Origin: DASSBR01 sp035688265 | GTDB lineage: Bacteria; Pseudomonadota; Gammaproteobacteria; Natronospirales; DASSBR01 | Direction of reading: 5' to 3' | Assembly: GCA_035688265.1 (NCBI GenBank) | Contig: DASSNE010000009.1 | Span: 1-64,000, forward strand | DNA length: 64,000 bases | In this document: piece after piece, positions 45,752 through 54,518 of the stretch | Layout: every line of letters begins with the position of its first letter | Numbering within the stretch: the first letter of the stretch is position 1 | Notes under the pieces: model-generated | The model's database searches: none | What the model was told of the DNA's origin: nothing | Seen by the model: only the letters and a program-made list of their open reading frames with translations | Position numbers and translations under genes: made by a program

Positions 45752-45795
45752 ACTGTTGATGTATCAACAGTAGACGGCGAATCGATGCTTGTCAA
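45752..45795 (-). promoter_or_regulatory. BlaI-type operator overlapping the operon promoter
   Basis: The perfect dyad ACTGTTGATGTATCAACAGT (45752-45771) has 9-bp arms. On the minus strand TTGACA (45795-45790) and TACTGT (45772-45767), 17 bases apart, form the promoter, so the dyad covers the -10 and start. A half-site TGTTGAT recurs at 45803-45809. Confidence 0.8.
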
Positions 45796-45823
45796 GGGGA
45801 AATGTTGATGAATTCGCAGTTGG

Positions 45824-46588
45824 CTAGGCTGGCGGCTGACCGAGCTGCTTGAGCTTGTCTTGCAGCTTCTTCTTCGCCTTCTGCTTCAGCTCGTCTTCCT
45901 TGTTTTGCAGAGCCTTTTCCGCCTTTTGCTTCACCTGGCCACGCGCCGCGTCCAGTACCCGTTGGATTATCGGCTGCAGTAACTGGCGCGCGAGCTCGGC
46001 CGCATCGACGCCATTCGTCTTGACGCCGATATCATGGATGGAGATGTCAGGAATGTTGATCGAGCGATTTACGTTCGCCTTGTCGAGCATGACGGCAGCC
46101 TTGCCGTTCGTGAAGCGTGCCGTCTTGACGATGAACTTCTTCTGCGTCGCCGGTTGTTGCGGGTTGGGCTTGGACGGCCCGATGAACTGCTGCAGATTGT
46201 CCATGATCTGCTGCAGGTTGCTCTTGCCGTTCCGGAATTCGGCGTTGACGCTCGCGCCATCGACGATGCCTTCGTTCATTACGATGGTGTTGCTCGTCAG
46301 CGACGAAATGTCGAGCCCGATCTTGATGTCCTTGAGCTTGAGCGCGTAGTCCGACTGGTAGCCCTGCGGGTTGCCGATCGTCAGGTTATGCAGTTCGACC
46401 GTCCCGCTGCCGAGCGACAAGTCGACCTTGCCGACGCTGACGGAGGTGCCGGTCAGCTTGGGCCCGTAGTTTTCGATCGCGCTCGCGATAATGGTGTTGC
46501 GGCTGGCCCAGACCAGCCAGAAGATAATGCCGAGGACGATGAGGATGGCGATCACAACGCCGATGATCATCTTGACGGGTCTTTTCAT
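45824..46588 (-). CDS. AsmA-like single-span membrane protein
   Basis: I start at ATG 46588 (MKRPVKMIIGVVIAIL), preceded by GGAGG; the open frame upstream overlaps the exporter gene and is not coding. The 254-aa protein has one N-terminal membrane helix and a beta-rich domain like AsmA-family N-termini (SVSVGKVDLSLGSGTVELHN, LKLKDIKIGLDISSLTSNTI). A Lys/Gln-rich C-terminal coiled coil (KQKAEKALQNKEDELKQKAK) follows. AsmA-type proteins help lipid or envelope assembly; the role here is unknown. It is close behind the CDF exporter gene. Confidence 0.75.
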   Translation of the reverse strand: MKRPVKMIIGVVIAILIVLGIIFWLVWASRNTIIASAIENYGPKLTGTSVSVGKVDLSLGSGTVELHNLTIGNPQGYQSDYALKLKDIKIGLDISSLTSNTIVMNEGIVDGASVNAEFRNGKSNLQQIMDNLQQFIGPSKPNPQQPATQKKFIVKTARFTNGKAAVMLDKANVNRSINIPDISIHDIGVKTNGVDAAELARQLLQPIIQRVLDAARGQVKQKAEKALQNKEDELKQKAKKKLQDKLKQLGQPPA

Positions 46589-46634
46589 TCTTGGTCCTCC
46601 ATGATCCGATGAGCCGATGCTAACACGGCCGCTT

Positions 46635-47555
46635 TCAGTGTTCCTCTTTGCTGATCTTGCAGCGCCCCTCGACGCACGCGCCGTGTTCGATCTGGATTGT
46701 GCTGTGGTGCACGTCGAAGCGCTTTTCCAGCCAGACGCGGATGCGGGCGATGACCTCGTCCTGGTCGACATTGCCGGGCACGCAGGCGTGCAACGTCACC
46801 ATGGCCTGCGATTCGGTCAGCGACCAGGCGTGCACGTGGTGGACATTCGCGACCTCGGGTACTTCGCGCGGGATCGCCTCGCGCACCTCGCGCGGATCGA
46901 TGTGTGGCGGGCGGCCCTGCATCAGGATGTGCCACGACTCGCGCCACAGCCGCCACGCGCCGCGAACGATCAGCGCGGCGACGATTACCGACAGGATCGG
47001 GTCGGCGAACATCCAGCCGGCCCACATGATGATCAGCGCCGCGGCAATCGCGCCCGCGAAGCCGAGCAGGTCGCTGGCCGCGTGCAGGATCGCGGCGCGG
47101 ACATTGAGGCTGGTGCGGTCGCCGCTGTTCAGGATCAGGAACGCGATCACATTGATGATGAGCCCGACGACCGCGACAACCAGCATCAGTGTGCCGCGTA
47201 CCCCCTCCGGAGCGATGAAACGCGTCACCGCCTCGATGACGATCCACACCGACAGCGCGATCAGCACGCCGCCATTGATCAGCGCGGCGAGCACCTGGAA
47301 GCGATGATAGCCGAACGAATGTTCCGCAGTGGCCGGTTTGCCCGCCGCCCGCGCCGCGTACCACGCCAGCGCCAGCGAGGCGGTGTCGGCGAGCTGGTGG
47401 CCGGAGTCGGCCATCAGCGCCAGTGAATTCGCGTAGACGCCGCCAAGAAACTCGATGGCGACGAACACGCCGAGCAGCACCATCGCCCAGAACAGGCGGC
47501 TCTCGGTGGTGCGGTCGTGGCTGTGGCTGTGAGGCATTACTACATTATCGCTCAT
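46635..47555 (-). CDS. CDF-family zinc (cation) efflux protein
   Basis: The 306-aa protein has a His-rich N-terminus (PHSHSHD) and six membrane helices. The metal-site motifs ADSGHQLADT (HxxxD) and LHAASDLLG (HxxxD) are typical of Zn-transporting ZitB/CzcD proteins, and a cytoplasmic C-domain with HHVHAWSLTESQAMVTLHA follows. It exports Zn2+ or a similar ion by proton exchange. It is preceded by a SmtB-type repressor gene and a SmtB-like operator that overlaps its start codon. A second Met (residue 7) could be the true start. Confidence 0.93.
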   Translation of the reverse strand: MSDNVVMPHSHSHDRTTESRLFWAMVLLGVFVAIEFLGGVYANSLALMADSGHQLADTASLALAWYAARAAGKPATAEHSFGYHRFQVLAALINGGVLIALSVWIVIEAVTRFIAPEGVRGTLMLVVAVVGLIINVIAFLILNSGDRTSLNVRAAILHAASDLLGFAGAIAAALIIMWAGWMFADPILSVIVAALIVRGAWRLWRESWHILMQGRPPHIDPREVREAIPREVPEVANVHHVHAWSLTESQAMVTLHACVPGNVDQDEVIARIRVWLEKRFDVHHSTIQIEHGACVEGRCKISKEEH

Positions 47556-47573
47556 ATGAGCAGGTATTCATAT
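47554..47573 (-). promoter_or_regulatory. SmtB/ArsR-type operator at the CDF gene start
   Basis: ATATGAGCAGGTATTCATAT has 6-bp perfect arms with the layout of the SmtB box (ATATGAACA...TGTTCATAT). It lies between the repressor stop and the exporter start. Confidence 0.65.
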
Positions 47574-47610
47574 TTTCAGACGCGAAGGCGCATCTGTCGG
47601 GCTATAGCGG

Positions 47611-47979
47611 CTATTCCTGCGTGTGATCGCGCGCCGCGTCGAGAATTGAAAACACGTGCTCGTCGGACAACCGGTAAAACACGTGGCGGCCTTCCTTCCG
47701 ATGCCGCACCAGCCGCGCCGCGCGCAGTACGCGCAACTGGTGCGACACGGTCGACTCGCTCATGCCGAGCACCGCCGCCAGGTCGTAGACGCACAGTTCG
47801 CATACGCGCAGCGCGCTCAGCACGCGGATGCGCGTCGGGTCGGACAGCAGCTTCAAAAGCTCGGCGGTGTTGGCGAGGAGGGTATCGTCGGGCAGCGCGC
47901 GCCGCGTCTGCGTGACCGCGTCCTGGTGCAGCACGCGCACATCGCAGACCTCGGCGTCATTGGCAGCCTCGGCGCTCAT
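47611..47979 (-). CDS. SmtB/CzrA-type ArsR-family metal repressor
   Basis: I start at ATG 47979 (MSAEAANDAEVCDVRVLH), giving 122 aa; the upstream frame is not family-like. The winged-helix HTH reads CELCVYDLAAVLGMSESTVS then HQLRVLRAARLV. The alpha-5 zinc site is complete: SDEHVFSILDAARDHTQE has Asp, His (+2), His (+13) and Glu (+16), as in SmtB. An alpha-3N cysteine and an N-terminal Cys are also present. Zn2+ binding should release it from DNA and switch on the exporter gene. Confidence 0.92.
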   Translation of the reverse strand: MSAEAANDAEVCDVRVLHQDAVTQTRRALPDDTLLANTAELLKLLSDPTRIRVLSALRVCELCVYDLAAVLGMSESTVSHQLRVLRAARLVRHRKEGRHVFYRLSDEHVFSILDAARDHTQE

Positions 47980-48046
47980 GAGTAAATCGTAGAAGCGCCG
48001 CCGAATGAACGCAACCCGCACTTTCCGCTCCGAAAGTAGGGCAAGC

Positions 48047-48078
48047 GGCAGGCGTCTGTGGGAGGCTTGCCGCCTGCC
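48047..48078. terminator. alternative hairpins between the CzcA-like and ArsR genes
   Basis: GGCAGGCG (48047-48054) pairs with CGCCTGCC (48071-48078), and an overlapping GGCAAGC pairs with GCTTGCC, so the two stems exclude each other or form a pseudoknot. It lies about 110 bases beyond the stop of the RND pump gene. No other gene is seen in 47980-48189. Confidence 0.4.
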
Positions 48079-48189
48079 GCGGCATTGCCCCCCGCGCAAC
48101 GCCTGCGCGCGACGTGCAGCAGGAACTCGTTCGCCAGGGTGCGAATCTGCAGGGGATTTCCGGTTGAGGGCCGGCTTCCGTCCTGCAAC

Positions 48190-51100
48190 CTACACCTTCA
48201 GTACGTCATTCGGGCGTGCCACCAGCGCATACAGCACCGGCATCAGGAATATGCCGATCACCAATCTCGCGAGCATCCCGCTGACGATGACCAGCGCAAA
48301 CGGCCGCTGCGAATCGGTGCCGACGCCGGTGGCGATGGCCGCCGGCAGCAAGCCCAGGGCCGCGACGAGCGCAGTCATCATGATCGGCCGCAGGCGCAGA
48401 ATCGCCCCCTGGCGAACGGCCTCGTCGAGCGCCATGCCGTCGCGGCGCAGCTCGTTGACGCAGGAGATGTACACCACCGCAGTCAGGACCGAGACGCCAA
48501 ACAGCACGATGAAGCCGATGCCGGATGACACGGAAAACGGTGTGCCGGTAATCCAGAGCGCCAGAATGCCGCCGAAGGGCGCCGACAGGATCACACCCGC
48601 CACCGTGATGAACGGGAACTTGAAATTGCTGTAGAGCACGAACAACAGCAGGAAAATCACGCATAGCGTCAGCGGCAGAATGACATTTATCTGCGCGCGC
48701 GATGTGGTGTATTCCTTATACTCGCCGCCCCAATCCACGCGGTAGCCTGGCGGCAGATTCACTTTTTGTTTCACCTGCTGAATGGCATCGCCGACCGCGC
48801 CGGCCAGATCGCGCCCCGCCACCGAAAATTGCACGCCGATGTAGCGTGAATTGTTCTCTCGATAAATGAACGAAGCGCCGTTGGTGACACTGATCGTCGC
48901 CAATTCTTTTAGCGGAATCTGCTGGCCACCGGGTGTCGCGACCGGAATATTGCCTATCTTTTCGGGGTTGCTCCGATACTGTTGCTGCAATCGCACGACC
49001 AGGTCGAATTCCTTTTCCCCCTGGACCACCTGGGTGGCGACCACTCCCCCGATCGCGCTTTGTATCAATGCGTTAACGTCGGCGACGTTCAGACCATAGC
49101 GGGCAATCCGGGCGCGATTGATCCGGATGCTCAGGCTGGGTTGCCCCAGTTCATGCACCAGCGTGACGTCCGTGATACCGCGAACATGCTCGAGTACTTG
49201 TTTGATGGACCTGCCTTTCTGCTGAAGCGTTTTCAGGTCCGGCCCGAAAACCTTGACGGCAAGCGCGCTTTTGAGGCCCGTCTCCGCCTCGTCAACCGCA
49301 TCCTCCGCCGGCTGCGTGAAGTTGAAAACGATGCCGGGAAATGCCTGCAGCTTTTTACCAATGGCCTGGATCAATTCCGTCTTATTGTGGTACCGGCCGT
49401 GCCATTGCGAATAAGGCTTGAGACCAACAAAAAATTCATCGTTGAAAAAGCCGGTGGCATCGGTGCCGTCGTCGGGCCGGCCGAGTTCGGAAGCGACCGC
49501 GGTGACGACGGGAAACGAATGCAGGACCGCTCGGATTTGCGGTGAAATCTTTGCCGCTTCGTCGAACGAAATGGAATAGGGCATTGTCGCGCGCACCCAT
49601 AGCGAGCCTTCGTCGAGGTGCGGCATGAATTCGGCGCCGATGAGCGGGATAAGAGCCACTGACCCCGCCAGCAGCAGGGCGGACACTGCCGTCGTTTTCC
49701 ATGGCCGCGCCAGACAGAAGTCCAACCCCTGGATGTAAGCCGCATGAACGGCTTCGAGGATGCGATTGCGCCGCTCGCGCACACCATTTCGCATGAATAG
49801 CGCGCACAGCACCGGTAGCAGCGTCAAGGTGACGATCAAGGAGCCGACCAGCGCGAAGATCATCGTGTCAGCCATCGGCTTGAAGAGCTTGCCCGATGGG
49901 CCGGTCAGCACGTAAATCGGCAGGAAGCTTGCGACGATGACCGCGACCGCGTAGACCAGTGGCCGATCCACTTCGCCGGCCGCATTCCGAATGACTTCCT
50001 TGACGTTAAAGTCGGTACCGTGGTGCGCGGCGATCTGGCGGTAGATGTTTTCCACCATGAAGATCGCGCCGTCGACGAGAATGCCGAAATCCACCGCGCC
50101 GATCGACAACAGGTTGGCCGAAGCGTTCTGCAGATTCAGGCACAAGAACGCGAACAGCAGCGCCAGCGGAATGGTAACGCCGACGATCAGGCCGGCGCGA
50201 AAGTCGTACAGAAAGAAAATCAGCACGATGATGACCAGCGCCACGCCGCGCCACAGATTGCGCTCCACGGCGTGCGTCGTCTCGGCGATCAGGTTGCTCA
50301 GATCGTAGAAGGGGTGGATCTTGACGTCCTTCGGCAAGACCGACGCGTTGAGCTCCCGCGTCTTGGCCTCGACACGCTTCAACACCTCCTGCGTCTTCGC
50401 GCCTTTGCGCGCCATGATGACGCCCTCGACGGCATCGTTTTGCTTGTTGTAGCCAAACACGCCGAGTCGCGGCGGCGTACCGATCTCGATGCGGCCGACG
50501 TCCTTCACCAGGACTGGCGTGCCGTCGTGAACCTCCAGCACAACGTTGCCGATGTCCTTGAGGGTTGTCAGGCGCCCCAGTCCGCGCACGTAATAAAACT
50601 GACCGCCTTGCGAGTAGAAACCGCCGCCGGCGTTGCCGTTGTTGGCCGCGAGCGCCGCTTCCACCTGTGTCACCGACAGGCCGATCGCGGCGATTTTGAC
50701 CGGGTCCAGCAGCACCTGGTACTGCATCGTGCCGCCGCCGAAGCCAGAGTCGTCCGCCACGCCCGGCACCGACCGGTACTGCGGCTCGATGATCCAGTCT
50801 TCGAGGGTCTTGAGTTGCGTTGCCGAACGATCCGGGCTCTGCAGCACGTACCGGTAGATGAGGCCGGAAGGCGCGGTCAGCGGCGATACCGACGGGCTCA
50901 CGCCAGCCGGCAGATCGAGATCGCCCAGCCGATTGAATACCTGCTGACGGGCAAAATAGTTGTCTGTGCCGTCGCTGAAGGTCAGCGTGACGTCCGACAA
51001 CCCGTACAGTGAGACCGAGCGCTTGACACTCAACTTCGGAATCCCGCTCATGCCGCGTTCAACCGGCACCGTCACGAGCCGCTCCACTTCTTCGGCTGCG

Positions 51101-51315
51101 TGCCCCGGCCACTGAGTAACGATGTCCACCATCGGTGGCGACAGATCGGGATAGGCATCCATCGGCAGGTGCTTGAGCGACCACCAGCCCGCGCCGACAA
51201 GTATCAGCATCAGCAAAATGATGAGCAGGCGCTGCTCGAGCGAGAAGGTGACGATCCGGTTGATGATCGAAACCTGGCGGGGCTGCATGTCGTTTGATGC
51301 CGGTTGTACGCTCAT
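48190..51315 (-). CDS. HME-RND heavy-metal efflux pump, inner-membrane subunit
   Basis: The 1041-aa protein has the RND architecture: twelve helices and two large periplasmic loops. The HME-type proton-relay motif reads DFGILVDGAIFMVENIYR in helix 4, as in CzcA, rather than the CusA form. The C-terminal half ends in the GVGTDSQRPFALVIVSGML family segment. It should export divalent metals from periplasm or cytoplasm with the adaptor and outer-membrane proteins encoded upstream. Its start overlaps the adaptor stop by four bases (ATGA). Confidence 0.93.
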   Translation of the reverse strand: MSVQPASNDMQPRQVSIINRIVTFSLEQRLLIILLMLILVGAGWWSLKHLPMDAYPDLSPPMVDIVTQWPGHAAEEVERLVTVPVERGMSGIPKLSVKRSVSLYGLSDVTLTFSDGTDNYFARQQVFNRLGDLDLPAGVSPSVSPLTAPSGLIYRYVLQSPDRSATQLKTLEDWIIEPQYRSVPGVADDSGFGGGTMQYQVLLDPVKIAAIGLSVTQVEAALAANNGNAGGGFYSQGGQFYYVRGLGRLTTLKDIGNVVLEVHDGTPVLVKDVGRIEIGTPPRLGVFGYNKQNDAVEGVIMARKGAKTQEVLKRVEAKTRELNASVLPKDVKIHPFYDLSNLIAETTHAVERNLWRGVALVIIVLIFFLYDFRAGLIVGVTIPLALLFAFLCLNLQNASANLLSIGAVDFGILVDGAIFMVENIYRQIAAHHGTDFNVKEVIRNAAGEVDRPLVYAVAVIVASFLPIYVLTGPSGKLFKPMADTMIFALVGSLIVTLTLLPVLCALFMRNGVRERRNRILEAVHAAYIQGLDFCLARPWKTTAVSALLLAGSVALIPLIGAEFMPHLDEGSLWVRATMPYSISFDEAAKISPQIRAVLHSFPVVTAVASELGRPDDGTDATGFFNDEFFVGLKPYSQWHGRYHNKTELIQAIGKKLQAFPGIVFNFTQPAEDAVDEAETGLKSALAVKVFGPDLKTLQQKGRSIKQVLEHVRGITDVTLVHELGQPSLSIRINRARIARYGLNVADVNALIQSAIGGVVATQVVQGEKEFDLVVRLQQQYRSNPEKIGNIPVATPGGQQIPLKELATISVTNGASFIYRENNSRYIGVQFSVAGRDLAGAVGDAIQQVKQKVNLPPGYRVDWGGEYKEYTTSRAQINVILPLTLCVIFLLLFVLYSNFKFPFITVAGVILSAPFGGILALWITGTPFSVSSGIGFIVLFGVSVLTAVVYISCVNELRRDGMALDEAVRQGAILRLRPIMMTALVAALGLLPAAIATGVGTDSQRPFALVIVSGMLARLVIGIFLMPVLYALVARPNDVLKV

Positions 51316-52454
51316 TGGCTTTCGATGAACCGCAGGAAGATGCCGCCGTCCGCCACAATCCTGTCGCCGCGCTCGAGCCCCGCGGTGATGTCGAAGCGGT
51401 TGCCGTCGCGATAACCCAGCGTGACGCGCCGCCGCGCAAAACCGCCATCTGATTGAACGACATACACAAACGGCAGATTCTCGTCGTCGCGCAGAACGGC
51501 CGACACCGGGACCAGCAAGCCGTCAATCGGCCTGGGGCTGTGAATCAGTACGCGCACGTACATATCTTTTTTGAGTCGGTCGCCGGGATTCTTGACGACC
51601 ACGCGCGCGATCGCCGAGCCGGTAGCCGGATCCACTTGCGCCGATACGTTGGTGACGCTCCCTTTCAGCTTTTTCGAGCCGAGGCCCGTTTCCACGTCCG
51701 CCGGGTCGCCGGGGGCGACCGCTGCGATGTCGGCGCCGAAAACCTGCGCGTCAACCCAGACGCGCGACAGGTCGGCGACCACGAAACAGGCTGTCGTGCC
51801 GGCTTGCAGCAGCTGCCCCGTCGCGACCGACTTTTCCACCACGGTGCCGGCGATCGGCGCGCGAATGACACCTTGCACACTCGGGACCGGCTTGCCCGCC
51901 TGAATCGCCTTGATGGTTTTCGGGTCGACGTGCAATGCGACAAGCGCCTGCCGGGCGGCTTCGGCATCGGCCTCGGCGCCGATAGCGTCCGCTTGCGCCT
52001 GTGCTTCTTCGCGTTGCGAGATACCCTGATGCTGCAACAGATCCCGGTCGAGACTGGCAAGGTGGCGCGCCGCCCTGGCACTCGCGAGCGCCTTCCGATA
52101 AGCGCCGATTGCCGCGGCGAAGTCGGGCGAATTCACCAGTGCCAGCGGCTGCCCCTGGCTGACCTTGTCGCCAAGTGAGACGAGAACCCTGGCCACCGGT
52201 CCCGAAAAAGGCGCGAGCACCGTGGTGGTGTGGTCATGGTCGTAGTCGACGGTGCCGGTGGTCACGATCGTTTTGCGGAATTTCGCCGGCGCGACGGTGT
52301 AGAGGCGAATATGTTTTTGCTGTGCCGTCGTCAGGGTCACGTCGCTCGCCATCGCGGATCCTTTCCCGGGGGTGTGGTCCGCTTTGGACGAACAGCCGGC
52401 CAGTGTTGTGAGCGTCGCCGTCGCCAGGACGGCAAGAAATAATTTGTTACTCAT
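51312..52454 (-). CDS. RND efflux membrane-fusion (adaptor) lipoprotein
   Basis: I start at ATG 52454 (MSNKLFLAVLATATLTTLAG followed by Cys), a clear lipoprotein signal; the frame upstream overlaps the outer-membrane gene. The 380-aa protein has the lipoyl/hairpin/beta-barrel order of CzcB/CusB adaptors (VLAPFSGPVARVLVSLGDKV, coiled coil about residues 125-175, VDAQVFGADIAAVAPGDPAD). It links the pump to the outer-membrane channel. The neighbours are coupled on both sides by overlaps of 8 and 4 bases. Confidence 0.93.
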   Translation of the reverse strand: MSNKLFLAVLATATLTTLAGCSSKADHTPGKGSAMASDVTLTTAQQKHIRLYTVAPAKFRKTIVTTGTVDYDHDHTTTVLAPFSGPVARVLVSLGDKVSQGQPLALVNSPDFAAAIGAYRKALASARAARHLASLDRDLLQHQGISQREEAQAQADAIGAEADAEAARQALVALHVDPKTIKAIQAGKPVPSVQGVIRAPIAGTVVEKSVATGQLLQAGTTACFVVADLSRVWVDAQVFGADIAAVAPGDPADVETGLGSKKLKGSVTNVSAQVDPATGSAIARVVVKNPGDRLKKDMYVRVLIHSPRPIDGLLVPVSAVLRDDENLPFVYVVQSDGGFARRRVTLGYRDGNRFDITAGLERGDRIVADGGIFLRFIESQ

Positions 52455-53925
52455 CGTGATCCTTCGCCAGTTTCGGCCGATGCCACCAGCCGCCGCCCAG
52501 TGCCTGGAACAGCGCCACCGTATCGATGTAGCGATTGGCCTGTGCCTCGACGAGACTGGCATGCGCTTGCTGCCAGCCCTGTTCGGCACCCAGCAGGGAA
52601 AGTTCGCTGGCGTAGCCATTGCGGAATTGCCGCTGGGATAAATCCAGCGTTGTCTGTGCGGCCTTCGCGGCGGCGGCCGCCGCCTTGAGGCTCTTCGCGT
52701 CCTGCTCAAGCGCCGCCAGCGTGTCGGCGACGTTCTGGAACGCCGTCAGCACGGTGCTGCGGTACTGCGCCGCCGCTTCCATGTAAGTCGCCCTGGCGGC
52801 CCGTTGCTGGTGCATCAGTGTGCCACCTTCGAATAGGGGTGCCGTCAATGCGGCCGCCAGGCCCCAGAAGCCGCTACCCGTCGTGAACAACTTGCCGATG
52901 GCCAATGCCATGCTGCCGGCGTCGCCGGTCAATTGAATTTGTGGCAGCCGGTTCGCCGTCGCGATGCCGACTTGCGCGCTGGCGGCGTGCAGGTTGGCTT
53001 GCGCCTGACGCACATCCGGACGTTGCGCGACCAGCGCGGAGGGCAGGCTTACCGGCAGTTTGTCGGGCAGGTGCAGCGCGGCGAGTTTGAATGTGGCCGG
53101 CGGCGCCTGCCCCGGAAAGCGGCCGACGAGAACCGCCAGCAGGTTGTGTTGCCAGGCCATCTGTTTGACCAGTGCCGGCAGGCCGGCCTTCACTTGTGCA
53201 AGCTGTGCCGCCTGCGACGCGACATCGAGCTTGCTGGCATAACCCTTGGAAAATTGATATTTCACAATTTTCAGCGCGTGGTTACCGATCTCGATGAGCT
53301 GCCGTGTGGCGTCGATTTGTGCCTGTAACGCCGCTTCCTGGATCGCGGCAACCACCACGTTGGCCGTCAAGGTGTTGTAGGTGGCGATCATCTGGAAGCG
53401 GACTGCCTGTTCCTGCGCCTGCAGCGATTCGACGGTGCGGCGGTTCAGACCGAAAACGTCCGGCACGTACGAGACATCGATCTGTGCGGTGAACAGGTTG
53501 TACTGGAAGGCGTTGTTACTCGGAACGGGCGCGAGCGCAGCGGACGGATCGTGCGCCCGATTCGCGCCCAGGCTGCCCGAGATGCTTGGGTAATAGGTGC
53601 CGCGCTGCGCCAGAACATCTTCCTTTGCAGCCGCCAGTGCGGCCTGTGCCGCCTTGAGGTCGGGATTGTTCGCGAGCGCCTGCTTGATCAGTGCGTCGAG
53701 CGGCCTGGAATGAAACAGCGTCCACCATTCGCCGGGGATATCACTGCCTTTGACGAACCGTTGTGCGCTGCCGCCGGCGACGTTGGCGGTGGCGGCCGTC
53801 GTTGACGGTGGATGCGCGGTATAGCCGCTGACAACCGGCGCCGCCGGCTTCTGAAAGTCGGGTCCGACGGCACAGGCCGCCAGCAGCAGCCCCGCCAGCG
53901 GTGTGGCGAGCGACAGCGCTTTCAT
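52447..53925 (-). CDS. NodT-family outer-membrane efflux lipoprotein
   Basis: I start at ATG 53925 (MKALSLATPLAGLLLAA followed by Cys), giving a lipoprotein of about 492 aa. OEP repeats of long helices (ALANNPDLKAAQAALAAAKE and LVAQRPDVRQAQANLHAASA) are the TolC-like channel. The N-terminal AVGPDFQKPAAP is typical of OprM/NodT channels. It completes the tripartite metal pump with the two genes downstream. The gap to the next upstream gene (53926-54097) holds no gene. Confidence 0.92.
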   Translation of the reverse strand: MKALSLATPLAGLLLAACAVGPDFQKPAAPVVSGYTAHPPSTTAATANVAGGSAQRFVKGSDIPGEWWTLFHSRPLDALIKQALANNPDLKAAQAALAAAKEDVLAQRGTYYPSISGSLGANRAHDPSAALAPVPSNNAFQYNLFTAQIDVSYVPDVFGLNRRTVESLQAQEQAVRFQMIATYNTLTANVVVAAIQEAALQAQIDATRQLIEIGNHALKIVKYQFSKGYASKLDVASQAAQLAQVKAGLPALVKQMAWQHNLLAVLVGRFPGQAPPATFKLAALHLPDKLPVSLPSALVAQRPDVRQAQANLHAASAQVGIATANRLPQIQLTGDAGSMALAIGKLFTTGSGFWGLAAALTAPLFEGGTLMHQQRAARATYMEAAAQYRSTVLTAFQNVADTLAALEQDAKSLKAAAAAAKAAQTTLDLSQRQFRNGYASELSLLGAEQGWQQAHASLVEAQANRYIDTVALFQALGGGWWHRPKLAKDHDE

Positions 53926-54097
53926 TGCATCGGCCGAACCGCGCGGCGCGAAACGGCGGCCCATCCTGTGTTACTGGTCCGGGCGGCGGATGATCTGCCG
54001 GAATTCATGTTGTGCTCCAAAGCCTTGCGCACACACGTGCGCTGTACACGCGGCTTGGCTGGGCACCGGCGTGCCGGCGCCCGCAGGCCGGGTTAGG

Positions 54098-54469
54098 TCA
54101 AACGAACTTGGGAGCGGAAAAAGGTGGAGCTCGGGAGCGATGGGCTGGATTGAAAAACTGCCGGAATCCATCGGTGCCCGCATTGGGCAGGCTTGAGCGA
54201 AACCAGCTGAGAGTCCGGGCCGGCAGCGCTACGGACGGCGTGAAGGACGTAAGCGCATTATGGCCGACGACATGGCAGATGGGGCAACCCATCTCCTGCG
54301 CCAGCGTCTGGTGATGGTGTGTGACAGCATCGGAATACAGGCCGATCGCAGACACCAGTGCGACGAGCAACAGGCACTTGCGCCACAGCGGCACGCTCGC
54401 CGCCTTCGACAATGTCGGTCGACGGGGAGGCAACGCATCCTGCGAAGATTGTTGCAGCGATCTTGCCAT
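54098..54469 (-). CDS. small His/Cys-rich membrane-anchored protein
   Basis: I start at ATG 54469 (MARSLQQSSQDALPP), giving about 123 aa; an in-frame Met 37 codons earlier is less likely. One hydrophobic segment (CLLLVALVSAIGLYSDAV) is followed by THHHQTLAQEMGCPICHVVG with a H-H-H run and C-x2-C-H. The tail ends RAPPFSAPKFV. These residues could bind metal in the periplasm. Small proteins of this kind are often found next to metal pumps and TonB receptors; I do not know an assigned function. It sits between the pump genes and the PepSY gene. Confidence 0.65.
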   Translation of the reverse strand: MARSLQQSSQDALPPRRPTLSKAASVPLWRKCLLLVALVSAIGLYSDAVTHHHQTLAQEMGCPICHVVGHNALTSFTPSVALPARTLSWFRSSLPNAGTDGFRQFFNPAHRSRAPPFSAPKFV

Positions 54470-54518
54470 GGCGGCCCAAGAGCATAATCCGAATGCGCTG
54501 CCTGGGCAACAGCGGCTG

